Assembly: GCA_002633005.1 (NCBI GenBank)
Contig: NMRA01000008.1
Location: forward strand, 626,985-690,984
Direction: 5' to 3'
Origin: Phoronis australis
Taxonomy: Eukaryota; Phoronida; Phoronidae
Length of the DNA: 64,000 bases
A model generated the notes under the pieces. The model ran no database searches. It was not told the origin of the DNA and saw nothing but the letters and a program-made list of their open reading frames with translations. Made by a program: the position numbers and the translations under genes. Of this stretch, positions 47,307 to 59,355 are shown in pieces (position 1 is the stretch's first letter; each line of letters opens with the position of its first letter).

Positions 47307-49113
47307 CGTGCAGGCCCAAACTGTCACAACGTCTCAATTTGTCACATCGTCAAAATTGGAGCTGCGCCGCGGGCCCAAATTGTCACAATTCGCCCAAACT
47401 GTCACAGCAGTTTTTGGGTATGACATGCTATAATACAAAACTGTCACAACGGCTCAAATTGTCACAACAACATGAGTTTTGAAAGTGGAGTATTTTAGTT
47501 ACCGTGATGGAATATTTTACTAAAAAGACACGCTACGGTACAAAATACGCAAATTGACGACCAACATTAGAGAGGTTTCGCAAAGCGGCGTGAATGTGAG
47601 TTATCACACATATATAATACATGCCATTGTTGGCTGTGCCGTAATCCCGATAGTATTTGCGTATTTTACGCGAATACAAGGAGATTCGCGTCGCTTTAAA
47701 TGCGAAACCTGGGGCCCCTTTTTAATTCTTATTTGGCAAGCCATCAAAACGACTTTCATTTTGATAGGGTTCTCAATATTTCTTCTTTGCTTCAGCATAA
47801 AATAAACATGATTCTTTTGTCTAAAATTTTTCTTAAAGTCTAGCCGAAGGAAGGTCTTTTTCAAAAATCTTTATTCTGCCGGGATTTGCATCGAACTAGA
47901 ATAAATTTTTAACAGATATGATTTTGTGTTACATACTTAAGTGTAATTTACTTGCATTTATTTATTTTAAACTGAAAATAAATTTCGCATTTTAAAAGTT
48001 GATCATTTTGCAGGAGTTCTTAGAAACTACTTTTTTCACATTCAACATATATTTCTATCTTGCATATCTGTAGCAGATAATATCAGGATGTCCAGTACAT
48101 ATTATGTACTACGATAACTGGACATCCTGAGCTCAGTTATTCAGTTCACATTTACTTTCACGTTCACGTAACAATTAAACTTTTGCGAAACCCATTTTTG
48201 TTTCCGTAACGTTAATCGGCACGCGCAATGAAATATGCGTCATAATTCACGTTCATGTCGCTTTCCAAAACCTCTCTAATTTCAACAGTTTAGAATTCGA
48301 GAAGTGTATGGATGTAAAGTTAACATCATTTCACTTTGCACCCAGGAATATGTACACGATCAAGACTGTATTTACAAAAATTGTTTCCTGTCTCCCGCAA
48401 TTGAACGCATGCGCCTATTTGAAGAGCTGCACCTAATTACGGAGCCTAGGTGTACGTGCGTATATGCAATACATTTGAGTAGCAAAAGCTTGCGAAAGAA
48501 ACGCATTATTTCGCATTTAGACGCAAGCGCGTGTATGTAGAAGGAGACTCACATGCGCTGCGCGACGTTGTTCTGCAGAAACTGGGTCACGCATTTCGGT
48601 CACTTATATTAGAAATTGTTCGTGGTAAGATTACCTGTCTGTGGTTGGAGTTCTTATTCCGTGGTAAAAGTGTTTCTTTGCTTGATAAGAGTTTTTGCGT
48701 TGTGTGGTAGGGGAGCGCACCCGTGTTTCGAGTTGGCGTCCATTCCCCCGGTGTTGGAAAACCAAAATGTTCTGCAATCCGGCTGTAACGACCGTCTACG
48801 CTTGTAAACGTTTGAATCTGGCGACAGTCTGCATACATCTGGGAACCATTGCCGCTGCAACATCAGTTTATTTCAGTTTTAACAAAATAATGTTTTCATC
48901 TTGTAATTAGGATATCTCACCCTTCTTGGTGGAATATCTAATCTTGTAATCGAAATATTCCATTGACACATCTTACGTTATTGTGAAAATTTGGAAACAT
49001 TGTTTGTGACAAATTGTGCAAATTTTGACAATTTGGGCTGCAGCGCTGACCCAAATTGTCACAGTTTTGAAGTTGCGACATTTTGGAGTATTTTGACAAT
49101 TTGTGCCTGCACA
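47307..49113. mobile_element. 1.8-kb inverted-repeat element with TGTCAC subterminal arrays
   Basis: Ends read YGTGCAGGC and its inverse, and ACGCGG flanks the element on both sides (47301-47306, 49114-49119), a possible 6-bp target duplication. The left 160 bp holds six phrases of the type AAAYTGTCACAA (47321-47470). The right 130 bp holds the inverted counterpart (48998-49105). Such subterminal arrays are typical of transposase-binding sites. The interior contains a long hairpin (48083-48130) and open frames with no recognised transposase, so it is probably non-autonomous. Superfamily unknown. Confidence 0.65.
48083..48130. repeat. Perfect 14-bp hairpin in the centre of the 1.8-kb element
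   Basis: TCAGGATGTCCAGT (48083-48096) pairs exactly with ACTGGACATCCTGA (48117-48130). An alternative inner stem AGTACAT/ATGTACT (48094-48110) overlaps it. Confidence 0.75.
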
Positions 49114-49524
49114 ACGCGGGAAAACTTTCCAATGATCCCCTGCTACGTGTCAACCGGTAGTGGTTGACACTAACCCTGCGTTCTTTGATAGCGTATCAGT
49201 CGGTAGACATTTCCCTGAACGCTGTCGATCGGATATGTTTATCATCTTTAGTTACTTTGTCGGGATCTGCCGATAACGATCTCAACAAGAAAATTTGCAA
49301 CTATACACAAATTACGGATTTGAGAATTGAGATTTCGAGTTTCAAGATTGTCATTCGTTTATTGGGTAGCAGTCCTTCATTGAGCCAAACTTAGTAAATG
49401 TGAGGAGAGTTTGGTACCAAGTATCTTTAGTTTGTTACAGTCGAGATCGCATTAGGCAAAAAGTCCTCATACATATAAAACAGGCAAAGACAAACGTTAA
49501 GAACAACATTAATATGATTCCGGG

Positions 49525-50161
49525 GAACGGGTTCTAATTTTTGTACTCGAAATTATTGTTTTTGGCATTTTCTGTTTTACTTTTGTGCGAACTTAAGATA
49601 AATTTTTATTAGTCTGTGCTCGAGAGCATTATGGTTTATTAGTCTGTGCTCCAGTACACTATGGTTTATTAGTCTGTGCTCCAGTACACTACGGTTTATT
49701 AGTCTGTGTTCGAGAACACTATGGTTTATTAGTCTGTGTTCGAGTACACTATGGTTTATTAGCCTGTGCCCCAGTACACTATGGTTTATTAGTCTGTGCT
49801 CCACTACACTATGGTTTATTAGTCTGTGCTCCAGTACACTATGGTTTATTAGTCTGTGCTCGAGTACACTATGGTTTGTTAGTCGGTGCTCCAGTACACT
49901 ATGGTTTATTAGTCCGTGATTCAGTACACTATGGTTTATTAGTCTGTGCTCGAGTACACTGTGGTTTATTAGTCTGTGCTCGAGTACACTATGGTTTATT
50001 AGTCTGTGCTCCAATACGCTGTGGTTTATTAGTCTGTGCTCGAGAACACTATGGTTTATTAGTCTGTGCCCCAGTACACTATGGTTTATTAGTCTGGGCC
50101 CCAGTACACTATGGTTTATTTGTCTGTGCTCCAGTATATTATGGTTTATTAGCCTGTACAC
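49525..50161. repeat. 30-bp minisatellite (about 19 units) in a foldback-F left end
   Basis: Units begin every 30 bases at 49611, 49641 and so on to 50151, consensus around TTATTAGTCTGTGCTCCAGT followed by ACACTATGGT, with scattered substitutions and no length change. The lead-in 49525-49610 is the left end of foldback family F. The corresponding single monomer can be seen at about 36045-36080 (ATCAGACTGTGCTCGAATAC). Because 30 is a multiple of 3 the array stays open on both strands (minus 49577-50218 repeats RLINHSVLEH), which is a consequence of the repeat and not evidence for a protein. Confidence 0.9.
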
Positions 50162-50460
50162 CAAAGTCTCTCGCTGTAGCATATATAAAGTGCTCTTTTT
50201 CTTCGTTTGTATATTCACTCGGCCTTAGCTAGACGGCGGCACACCCTAATCAATCCTGTACGGTGGAATATTTTCTGTAAACGTCTTTTAAAATTGGCTA
50301 AATTATCAAATTCAGGTTATTATTTTTCCTTTCGAGTGTAGATGGACACCTACTGAGGCAAATGAAGTCGTTAATTCCGTGCAGCTCAACCAAAAACATT
50401 CGTAATCATCGTATATTTTCTGAAATTGAAAACTCAACATTACAGTCAATAGGTCCAGCG

Positions 50461-50586
50461 TGAAGTTCAGTAGCTGTCTCGCGGCTAGAAAAAGTTAGCC
50501 CAAACCACGTGTTCTCACTCAAAATACACGGAAATATCTCGCGTAATCTCGCGAAGTCTTGCTTTTTAGCGAGGTCCTGGGGTTAG
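50461..50586 (-). mobile_element. MITE family 'TAGGACC' copy D
   Basis: About 126 bp in the same orientation as copies A and E: TGAAGTTCAGTAGCTGTCTC at one end, ATATCTCGCGTAATCTCGCG in the core and TTTTTAGCGAGGTCCTGGGG at the other. Confidence 0.75.
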
Positions 50587-53500
50587 CCCTAAGGTTGCTC
50601 AACTCTACTCGGGTCAAACAGAAATGTCACCCGTCTGCCAGCTACACCTCAGCGCGGGTGAAGCAACAACACAAGAACCTTCGACAATGAGTTTTTTGTT
50701 TTTCAGTTCTGCCAACTTCTTTAGGCGTACTTACATTATTACTTGGCGAAATTCGATGTATGTTGCTCTGGCACTAGGTTTGTCTCAGTCTCTTCTTTGT
50801 TCGTTCCTTGAGGCGTTCGAAAAACTCTTACTTGAGACTCACCATGCACGTTACCGTGAGTCGATGCTGAACATTACTCGACCCATAATCGCCGCGTGGA
50901 GTTGTGACAACGGGGTTCAGAAGTAGAATCTGTTCATTATTAATTCATGTTACTAGCATCTATGATAAACTAAAATTCTTTGGCATGTCTCTTAAATTGG
51001 GCGTATCCTGTGTCTTTTGTCCATTATTTGTATTTAATCGAGTACAGTCAAGCCAACTTCTACCGTTTTAGTGTAGCAGATAAGTCAACTTTGCTTTACG
51101 GTGTTTCGTGTATGGGAACATCCACCCACTTCGCGCGGAAAGCGGTGCAAGTCCACAGACAGGCACACGAGATTTTATGCACTAATATACGGGGGCAGGA
51201 GGACCGGCTTGGAGCGCTTGGGTCTGCTCATGTTGGTCAAAGTCCTCCAGTAGAACTAACACTCAAAATGCACGCCTTCTTCGCTTCCACTCTTAAATGA
51301 GACAGGAAGCTCGTGCACATTGTCTCCGGGAAAACGAACCCAGTGTGGCCTGCTGGGAAAAGTGTCCTCTCCACCCTTTACTCAAGGTCGTGGGGTCAAG
51401 TCCCACTGTGGCACACTGCTAGACCCTGCTAGCGAACTCCTCAACTCGCCATCGGTTTTAATAAAGCATAAAAATGGTTCGAAGCGATGAGTGCAGTAGG
51501 CCCACCTGGGCGGCCTGCGTGCGTCTGGTACAACGAGTACAAGACCACCTACAATTATTTTTTATCAAAACAATGGTTAGATCTAAAAACGTGACAGTGA
51601 CATTTATTTTTTATCGCCTTTTCTTGAATATAGAACACAAAATGGCGAAACTTTTTTCTCAAATGACATGGAATGTAATACGACACGACTGCTTAATAAC
51701 ACCAAGCACGTTATTTTTTGATATTACATGGGCGAATCACAAAGTAGTGCAGAGTAGAAATCCACATGCCTTATATTTCATCGTCTGCAAAACACTAATA
51801 GCAACAACAATGCCGGAATTCTATAAAGGAGAAAAGGTCATGGTTGACAAATCGGGTGTCGTAACTGCAATCACTGTACCCGGTGCACGGTAAAAATAGA
51901 TTGAACAGATTTTTATTCGGAGACTAACAAAATTAACTGAAAGTGAAAAATTTGTGTAACAACCGGCAGGTCAAGCCGGTTCGTCGACTGCGACCCTAAC
52001 CAAGGCATCAAAACAAATGTACGTACTCCCAGTCGGAAGGACATGCAAACAACTTCTTAATGGGTCCATCGTCGGTGGATAATTCCATATCCCCGTTCAT
52101 TCAAACGGAGATGAACTCCAGCCATGCCCCAACTCAACATATCACGCAGTGAGACTGGATAGCTGTGCTGTCTCAATGTCAGTTCAGGGCGCACGCGCGG
52201 CCGGGGAAGCCCTGCTGACGATTAGTTATAAGTATTTAAGTTTAAAGTCCTTCTCTCACGCGTTGTTAACCCTTATTACATGGTTAGAGGATGTTATAAG
52301 GATCCAAGAAGTACTTACCCCATAACTAATACACAATCCGTACTCGAAAAAAGTTTAAATGAACGCACCACTCACGATTCGCACCCGAAGAACCACCGCC
52401 ATTTTGAACTTGCCGCGAATTCGGAAGTACAATTCATTCAGGAACCCAGGGCGAGAAAACGCCGCCAGTGCGACTGGAGCAGTGCCTGTACTGTTACCAG
52501 TCAGCAAACGGGGATAAAATAATCAACAACGAGCCTTAATTTTAATAAAATCAAACTACGGACAATTTTATCGAATTTGCTGAAGAAATGTGGCGAAAAA
52601 TTTTTTGACAGAAATTATTTTGCCAGACCGTCGGGACCGCAGCCTAACGGACCCGGTGCGGATCGAGACCAGACACTGGCGAACGGTAAATGCATGCGGT
52701 TGCAAGTCGAAGTAAAATGGTCAAATCATAAATGTTGCATATATTCAAGGGTAGTTTCAGACACTTGCATGAAATTACGGGCTGGTTAGTCCTGTGTCAC
52801 ACTGCCGCGGCANGCAATAACTTTACACTGCTTGCCCCGATTTTGATACTTTTTCGATTTTTACTGAGTAGAATGCACTACCTTTCCGAAGATAGCAAAG
52901 TACTTTTTCAAAACGAGAAAAAAATAAAACCGAAAAAATTGGTTCAACCCATATTGGTTCCTAGGTTCGACCGGCCTACGTAAGGAACTAAACACCAATG
53001 CTATTTTAACATACTAAGTTAGCGTAACATTCCCCAAAAAATCAACGATCACTAACTACAAACTATAAATACACTACATATGCAAACGAATCACGAGATA
53101 TTACTAATAAAACAAAATAATGAAGACTTTTCGAGCAAGCCATAGCACATTCAGTTACAAGGAAAAAATGGCGGCGTTCAGGATAAGTTCCTGAACTGAT
53201 GAGCCGGAAATGTGGGTACGGAAATAACCGATGACAGCCGGTAATTATACGCTCACAGAGAAGGGTCAAATACTGTTAAAAAATCGCTTTTGGCAAGAAA
53301 GGCGAAAAGAATATAAAGAAAGGGTGTCGAAATTAAGATTTTATGTAGTAAGTATTTTCGGATACTGGAACCACATGGGCAGTTTGAGAGAAGGACTTTA
53401 ATGGTGAAACTTCAAAGAGTGTTCATTAGATTCTAACTTGAACATTTATTACAAAAGCTAAATGTAATTTATAATTGTCAAGTTTAAAACAAAATTATTA

Positions 53501-54339
53501 ACAAAAAGTAGCTGGGTTTATTTCGCATTGGTCAAGCGTGTTTTTACAAAACTTGCGTCATGTGGTTGAACGTTCTAGACGCGTCGAGTTTTTCGGCAAA
53601 AAGGTCGTTTTTTATGGTTCATGTGATAAACAATTCCTTCAATCGTCTCAGGTTCATGACATGGGCAAAATCTCCTGGAAATTTCATTAAAATCTCTAGG
53701 CAAACCTCGGGATTTTGACTATATTTCCAAGAGGTTGTGCCCATAAACCTGTCACAAACCCGAGACGAGTGTACGATTCTCTATATCAACATTCCTATTT
53801 GTGAAAGAGACAAGTTTCCTTGTTTAATGCATTTTCACAAGTTTAGACACCAGTATTTTACATTTCCTAAAGATCAGACTCGTATATTTTAGTGCGACGG
53901 ACGCGACCCCTATTTGATGATAGACAGACTATTACATGAATTAGTTTTCCTTTTCGACAAGGAGTTCAGTGGCGACACGATGGGATTAACTTGTGACAAG
54001 TTACTAAGTAAGTTGAATCCAGTGTGTTGTCTTAGTCACTGACTCAACTTGCTTTGACACAAACACTCAGTAGCAGTTTCGTCGATGGCGTCACCCACAC
54101 ATTTTGTTCACGGCATTTCCTTTCATGAAACAGATGCCTCAATGATTTTAGATGAGACCAACTTTGAATCTTAAAATTACTTTTCAGGCAAATGATCCTG
54201 TTTTCCACTTCCCCATGGGTTTTTGAAGAGATAGGAATGCTTGTGTCACTAGAACAGTTTACTGTGACGTAGTTTATCAATAGATGGCGCTTCGTGTTTC
54301 AATGATACATTCACATCTTCCTTGGATAATTGTGATATT
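50587..54339. other. Non-coding stretch, nothing firmly recognised
   Basis: Short open frames (50624-50926, 50980-51300 and 51474-51893 plus) show no family resemblance. A phrase GGGGTCAAGTCCC near 51395 resembles a tRNA T-loop but no tRNA folds around it. A single N is at 52813. Confidence 0.45.
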
Positions 54340-54668
54340 CTCACTGTAATATATTACCACAATACATTATACACCGTAACACTCTTTAACGAGTCCTACA
54401 TGCGTGTTACAGTGCCCACAATGAGACGCCCTTTTCTTTGAGCAAAGAAAACAAAAGTGAAGTCGCGAGACCTAAGAGTTCTGGGATAGCGGTACTTTCA
54501 TCTGAGGAGCGAAATACAGATTGCCGCTAGTGTCAAAGCCGAATATAAGCGAAAATCTTGGCAACAAAAGTAAACATAGACTTGATCCTGGAGTGTACTG
54601 AAAAACGCATGTAGGACTCGTTGAAGAGTGTTACGGTGTATAACGTATTGTAGTTATATTACAGTGAG
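54340..54668. mobile_element. 329-bp foldback MITE (CTCACTGTAATATA ends)
   Basis: Inverted arms of about 65 bp, 54340-54405 and 54596-54668, sharing CTCACTGTAATATA at the tips and CACCGTAACACTCTT plus ACGAGTCCTACATGCGT inside. The interior has no coding signal and no clear target duplication was seen. Confidence 0.8.
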
Positions 54669-55828
54669 CTGCAAAGATGTAGGCTAACGGCTTGCATTTA
54701 ATAGATTCTTGAATGCTGTTACGGCGTTTGGAACGGGTAGACGCGGCGAGAAAGGTATGATAATGGGACAAATCTTGGTATTCTTTTCTAAATTATGTTT
54801 AGCCTGGCTGGTAGAGCGTTGAGGAGTTGAAAAAAACACTTTCTTGGAGCAGAGGCGAAAGTTGAAATTAGCGAAACAGCGGGTCTTTTTAAGAAGAAAG
54901 CATGATAACAGACGTCGCTATCCTGAATGTCAATGAATATTGAGAATTGATGATACAAAAAGATTCGTAGAACAAATAATCAATTTAAATAAAAAAAAAC
55001 ATTTATTGTTTCTAATTCACAGGCAAGAATTTAATCACATCACAGACAAATATATATATTTAAAGAGTTCTCACCGTGACCCCGGATGTGTCACAAATAA
55101 TCTTATTAATGCCTAGATTTAATAGTGTTTAGTATACCTGTTGGTAATAAACAAACCAAAAATTTTACAAAAACATTTTTCTGTTATCGGGGTTGTTCGT
55201 AATGGGTGGAAGGCCGTCTCCGCCTTTCTTGTTTTTGTCAGTGCGATACTGAGGAGCCGTGAGGAAAGTCAGGTAGAGCCGCCTTTTACAGACACGAAAA
55301 TGTGTGTTTGTGGGGCTGTAGTAAAACAGAAATTTGACACAAAACGTATCTTTGTTCAAATTTCCTAACAATCGCTTTGTGTGCCGTACGAGAGTGCGTA
55401 ATGACCATGTGAAACATATGATTCGGTCCGTGTTTCGTCCTTGAGGTCGAGTGCTACTGCACGTAGGCTTATGCATTGCGTTAAAGACTGTGCTCGTTCC
55501 ATCATTGCAATAGCGAATACGAGTGACCCAGGTTTACTGTGGCCTTTGTCAGTGATTAATAAGAGTCTCTTACCCAGTTCTAGCTCAAAATCGTCCTCGT
55601 CTTCCAATCTGCTGTGTTCCGCCTTTTGCGATTGTCAAGAGACCAAACGTCTTCCTCCCGTTAAGCTTCGGTGTTTCACACTCGCATTTTGTGGGGCGTT
55701 TATCTATTGCATACTACTGGTAGGCAGCATCATTAACGGGCCCTAACGGGTTTTAAAAAGGATATGCCATTTTTAGCGACACGACTGACTGCGTAACCCG
55801 TGATCGCAAAGTGTACTCTGAAAAAGAA

Positions 55829-55920
55829 AGGCTTCGGCGTGATTCGAACACACGATCTCCTGTTAGCTCATGTCCCATTTCCTACTAGACAGGCGCTTTA
55901 ACCAACTAAGCCACGAAGCC
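55829..55920 (-). tRNA. tRNA-Thr (anticodon AGU), with an 18-base intron
   Basis: Acceptor stem GGCTTCG/CGAAGCC with discriminator T; D arm GCTTAGTTGGTTAAAGC; anticodon arm CCTGT-CTAGTA...A-ACAGG with anticodon AGT; T arm GTGTG-TTCGAAT-CACGC. All stems pair. The 18-base insert GGAAATGGGACATGAGCT sits one base 3' of the anticodon (after position 37), the canonical place for nuclear tRNA introns. Mature length is 74 bases. A pol III terminator run (TTTCTTTTTC) follows at once. B-box GTTCGAATC is intact, so the gene looks functional. Confidence 0.93.
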
Positions 55921-56055
55921 ACATGAGTTGTCAACTCTAAGCTTGTTTACTTCTTTGAGAACTGGGAGGTGAGTGGACTCTCGTGCTATTCGTTCATGTT
56001 GCCTACATACTTTCGAGATAGCTGACACTAGAAAAGACAAGACGTTTCGGCTTAC

Positions 56056-58658
56056 CAGTGGCGGATCTACGGGGGGGGGTTCAGGGGACTTAAACCCCCC
56101 CCTTGGGCCAGGACCCAAAATTAAAAAAAAAAACAAAAACGTCATCAGCAAAACAAAAACGACATCACCAGCGTGTGTAAACCCCAAGTAAACCAACTTG
56201 GAAAAAATTGAGGGGAGGGGCGGCGGGGGGGCTCACTCTGAAAATATATTTTTTTGCATTGTAAATTGCTGTTATGAAAATCAACGCATTTTGAGTCTTC
56301 GTGGCTCATCGGGCAAAACTCGCGGAGATCAATTGTGCGCGCGCTTCCGTCGACACTTCTGAAGTAGCCAAGCATTTTAGATGGATCCACCGCTGAAAGA
56401 GCACCTCTACAGCTGATTTCTTTGCGCAACTAGCTGCTTTACTTTAAGATATGTTTTGTGGTGCCGCAATCCTGATATTCAGGCAAATTGACATGCAACG
56501 TTTTTGCCTCATCTGTCATGCCGTGTCATCCTATTAGACCCCACACGTTTGTAACTCGAATTTGACTGGTGTATAGTAAAGTTGTCTTGCGCAATACATA
56601 CAGTGTACATGTACATGTAATATTTTTGAAAAGAACTCGTTTTCCGAAGAATTGCTATTGTCGCGGGCGCCGTGGTCTGATCGTGGAACCGTTTGAAGAT
56701 GCACTCTAACAAGTTATGTCTATACAAAGAATGACCAAGGGGGCACTCACATTGACAAAGTGACCGCATTTGCGAACAGTGTACAGTACCAGAAATTGCG
56801 GGGGCTGTATTTTTACAGCAAAGTCTTGCGGGACTCGTGCGATGTTCAATAGGCCTCCTAAGGGGCTTTAGTTCCTACCTCAACACCTACCGTCTTTCTA
56901 CCTGCAATAAGCACCACTGCCGTCTTCTATACTGGGAATTTCCGCAGAAAGGCCCACCCGATGAAACGCCCATGCCCATGGGCATTTATTTGATGTTAGT
57001 ACTTGGGGTTTCAAGCGTTCAGACATTGGGACGTTTATTCCGAAAATGGCAAGAGATGCAAATAGGTCCTGGGATACATCGTCTAGGTTTAAAGTAGTTC
57101 ATGATCAACGGATCAAATTTAGTTGCGCATGTAAGTCTTTTGAATGGACTTGGCAACCTCAGGGGGCTTAGTGCCAATTGAGCTGCCAAACGACATTGTA
57201 GAGGCTTACAAGCTCATTGACACAGCAGTTGACGAAGTGCAAGCATTGGGAACAAACATCGAAGATGTCTGGGTAGAATGGTTCCAAGACGAGCAAACCA
57301 TTGGATCCGATATACAGATTCCTCGGCAGTCCAGACAACAGCGGGATAGGACTAACGTTCCTGGAGAAATACCCACGTAATAAGTTATAATTCTACACAG
57401 TTTGCACATAATGTTGGTTTTTATGCTTGTGTACAATGAAAACGAAAGAGAAATTATTTTTGGTCATGCCAAATTTACCCAATACAACAGAGGGTCTACG
57501 AGCGCACAAAAACTGATTCTGGTTTGTATTTCCACTTGGCTCTATCTGCTTCATATCCAAAATTAATTTCACGTAGTGCGTAGTTAAATTTGTGCTCAAT
57601 AGTTGTTTCTTCCAGTGAGTACTTCAGAACGGTGCAAAAAACCCTTCTTAGACAACCTCTCGCAGCAGTTGACGACCAGATGTATAAAATACACGTATGA
57701 GCAACCGCTGGGCATTAAAAAGTGTCTAGAGAGAGGTTTTCAATTCAAAAGTTTTTGCATAGTACGCTTTAGGTCTCGCGACGGACCAGGCCAGCTTGAT
57801 TTGTGTAGATATTGAGTTTCAGTGTACTTGTGGTCCCTCGACGAACTAGTCTAACTTGTGTACCAAAGTGTGCTTTGTAAAACTATTTATCTCAGCCAGT
57901 ACTGTTTGGTCCCGCAACAGATCGACTATTTTTATAGAGATAATAAGCACAGGTGTACTTTTGATCTCGTGACGGACCAGGCCTTTTTGTGTACTCTCAG
58001 TGTACATCTGGCCCCTTTGCGAACTGGTCCTGTTTATCTTTTCCCAACGATGTACAGAATGTTTTGGTTTCGTGAAACTGTTTTCAGATGATTCGTTTCC
58101 AGACCTACATTTGACGTTTTTCAATTGTTGTCAACGCGATTCAGCTTAATAAAGTGATACTTAATTGTTTATTGCTTTTAATAATGTACTATGAGCTGAG
58201 AGCACCATCGTTTGTCAGTTTTTCTCATAACGAGACAGAACACATGTTTATTTCCAGACTAACAGTACAGGTCTTCGTTCTTAAACAACTTGAGGCTGCT
58301 GTTTCGCGATCATCTGATATTCAATTTTTTACTCCCCGTCGGTGCTCCTTATGCTCTTGAATATTTGGTAGTTGTCTAAACCCACACACACACCGCACTT
58401 TTTCATATACGACTTTTCGTATGCTAAAAAGGTGTGTATAAGCAGATGTTCCAACAAAAATTTTTGCAGGTGGCGTGACTCATACCCGGATGTGGGGGGC
58501 TCTCGTTACCGTTTTATTTCTTATTTTTTCTTAGTCGATAGATTTCCCGAGCAGAAGGTTCATGCTCCGGGCCCCTGCAACTTTCGGGACACCTGTACAC
58601 ATACAACCGCGCTCTGCCCAATTCCCCAAGGCAACATGGGGTCCCTGATCCGCCACTG
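56056..58658 (+). mobile_element. Probable hAT transposon, 2.6 kb, decayed
   Basis: CAGTGGCGGATC at 56056-56067 and its exact inverse GATCCGCCACTG at 58647-58658 form 12-bp terminal inverted repeats of hAT type. A plus-strand hAT transposase fragment lies between them (57147-57664). The 8 bases outside each end do not match (CGGCTTAC and GAAGAGTA), so a target duplication is lost, or the two ends come from different copies of the same end-sequence family seen at 19.6 and 26.3 kb. Confidence 0.55.
57147..57664 (+). pseudogene. hAT (ZMYM1/DUF4371-like) transposase fragment, spliced and frameshifted
   Basis: 57180-57376 encodes NDIVEAYKLIDTAVDEVQAL, then WVEWFQDE and RTNVPGEIPT, the pattern of hAT transposase-like proteins near their dimerisation region (a shared 'RxNxPxxxPxEYYRR...PFLDHL' run). 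A GTAATA...TTCCAG intron (57377-57615) joins T|EYFRTVQK to PFLDNLSQQLTTR in the expected order, but one base is gained in the A-run near 57637, shifting the frame. The N-terminal catalytic region was not recognised upstream. Probably dead. Confidence 0.7.
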
Positions 58659-59230
58659 GAAGAGTACTACAAAACGTCACCACTAGTTTCTTCAACATCA
58701 GTATGATCATCACTAATGTCTCGCAAAAATTGTTGCTGTTCTGGTATTGTAATTAGTGCACGGCAAAGATCTACCAAAGTTTGGTGAACTACAATAAGCA
58801 AACACTAAAACTGCAGTTCAGTGTGGGAACGTCAATAGCGCAATTAGTTGACCTGTCAACTGTGCTTCTTCTGCTAGATCGCACAGTGAACCTTTTATGT
58901 TCACATAGTGATAACTAAACCGTTTCAATGATGTTTTTCGTTTTAAAATTGTTTCAATTGATACTACAGGTACGCCAATATCGTCCGCATTCGTCGCGAT
59001 TCTACTCGGGGATTCCATTGACAGGGAATTTCCCTGAGTATGCATGACAAGGGAGATAAGTCTTTATTTTGATACATAAACGAGTCGACAAATACGGATT
59101 TTCTCATCTACAAGGATTATAATTATCATTTTTAAGAACTTATTGCTAACTGCTACAAAACTCATTCAAATTACAACAATGACGAAACGTTTTTCTGTGG
59201 TTTATTTGGCGCGGATACGAACCGATATGA

Positions 59231-59250
59231 TCTCGCGAGATCTCGCGAGA
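59231..59250. promoter_or_regulatory. Tandem TCTCGCGAGA motif
   Basis: Two abutting copies of the palindrome TCTCGCGAGA. In vertebrates this 10-mer is a promoter element. Here no adjacent gene is recognised, and related CTCGCGA phrases occur in the MITE family, so function is uncertain. Confidence 0.4.
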
Positions 59251-59294
59251 TCCATCCTCATCACCCGTTTTTCGCGGTATTTTGTAAAAGTGAT

Positions 59295-59355
59295 GTGCCA
59301 TATGTGAAAGACTAGTAGCCAACCGACTAGAGCGACGTCTTTCGTGAAAATGGGC
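59295..59355 (+). repeat. 61-bp direct repeat, copy 1
   Basis: Starts GTGCCATATGTGAAAGACTA and ends TTTCGTGAAAATGGGC. It differs from 59528-59588 at two positions. The next base (59356) is an ambiguous N. Confidence 0.9.

Noticed and set aside
49577-50218. 213-residue repetitive protein on the minus strand, and a 118-residue one on the plus strand
   Set aside because: Explained by a 30-bp tandem array with no frame-changing length variants; no start context, splice sites or family similarity.
51340-51450. GGGGTCAAGTCCC resembling a tRNA T-loop, followed by AATAAA near 51462
   Set aside because: No acceptor stem or D arm can be built around it, and no B-box match is complete.
55365-55746. 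Acidic frame LEDEDDFELELGKRLLL on the minus strand and Ser-rich frame on the plus strand
   Set aside because: No recognisable domain, no paired exon. Possibly an exon, but nothing beyond an open frame supports it.
57147-57380. A host gene exon (ZMYM-type)
   Set aside because: The frameshift in the following exon, the lack of an upstream catalytic part and the hAT inverted ends around it make a dead transposase more likely.
58818-59045. 75-residue minus frame with donor-like TTGACAG|GTCAAC
   Set aside because: No family similarity and no convincing acceptor partner.
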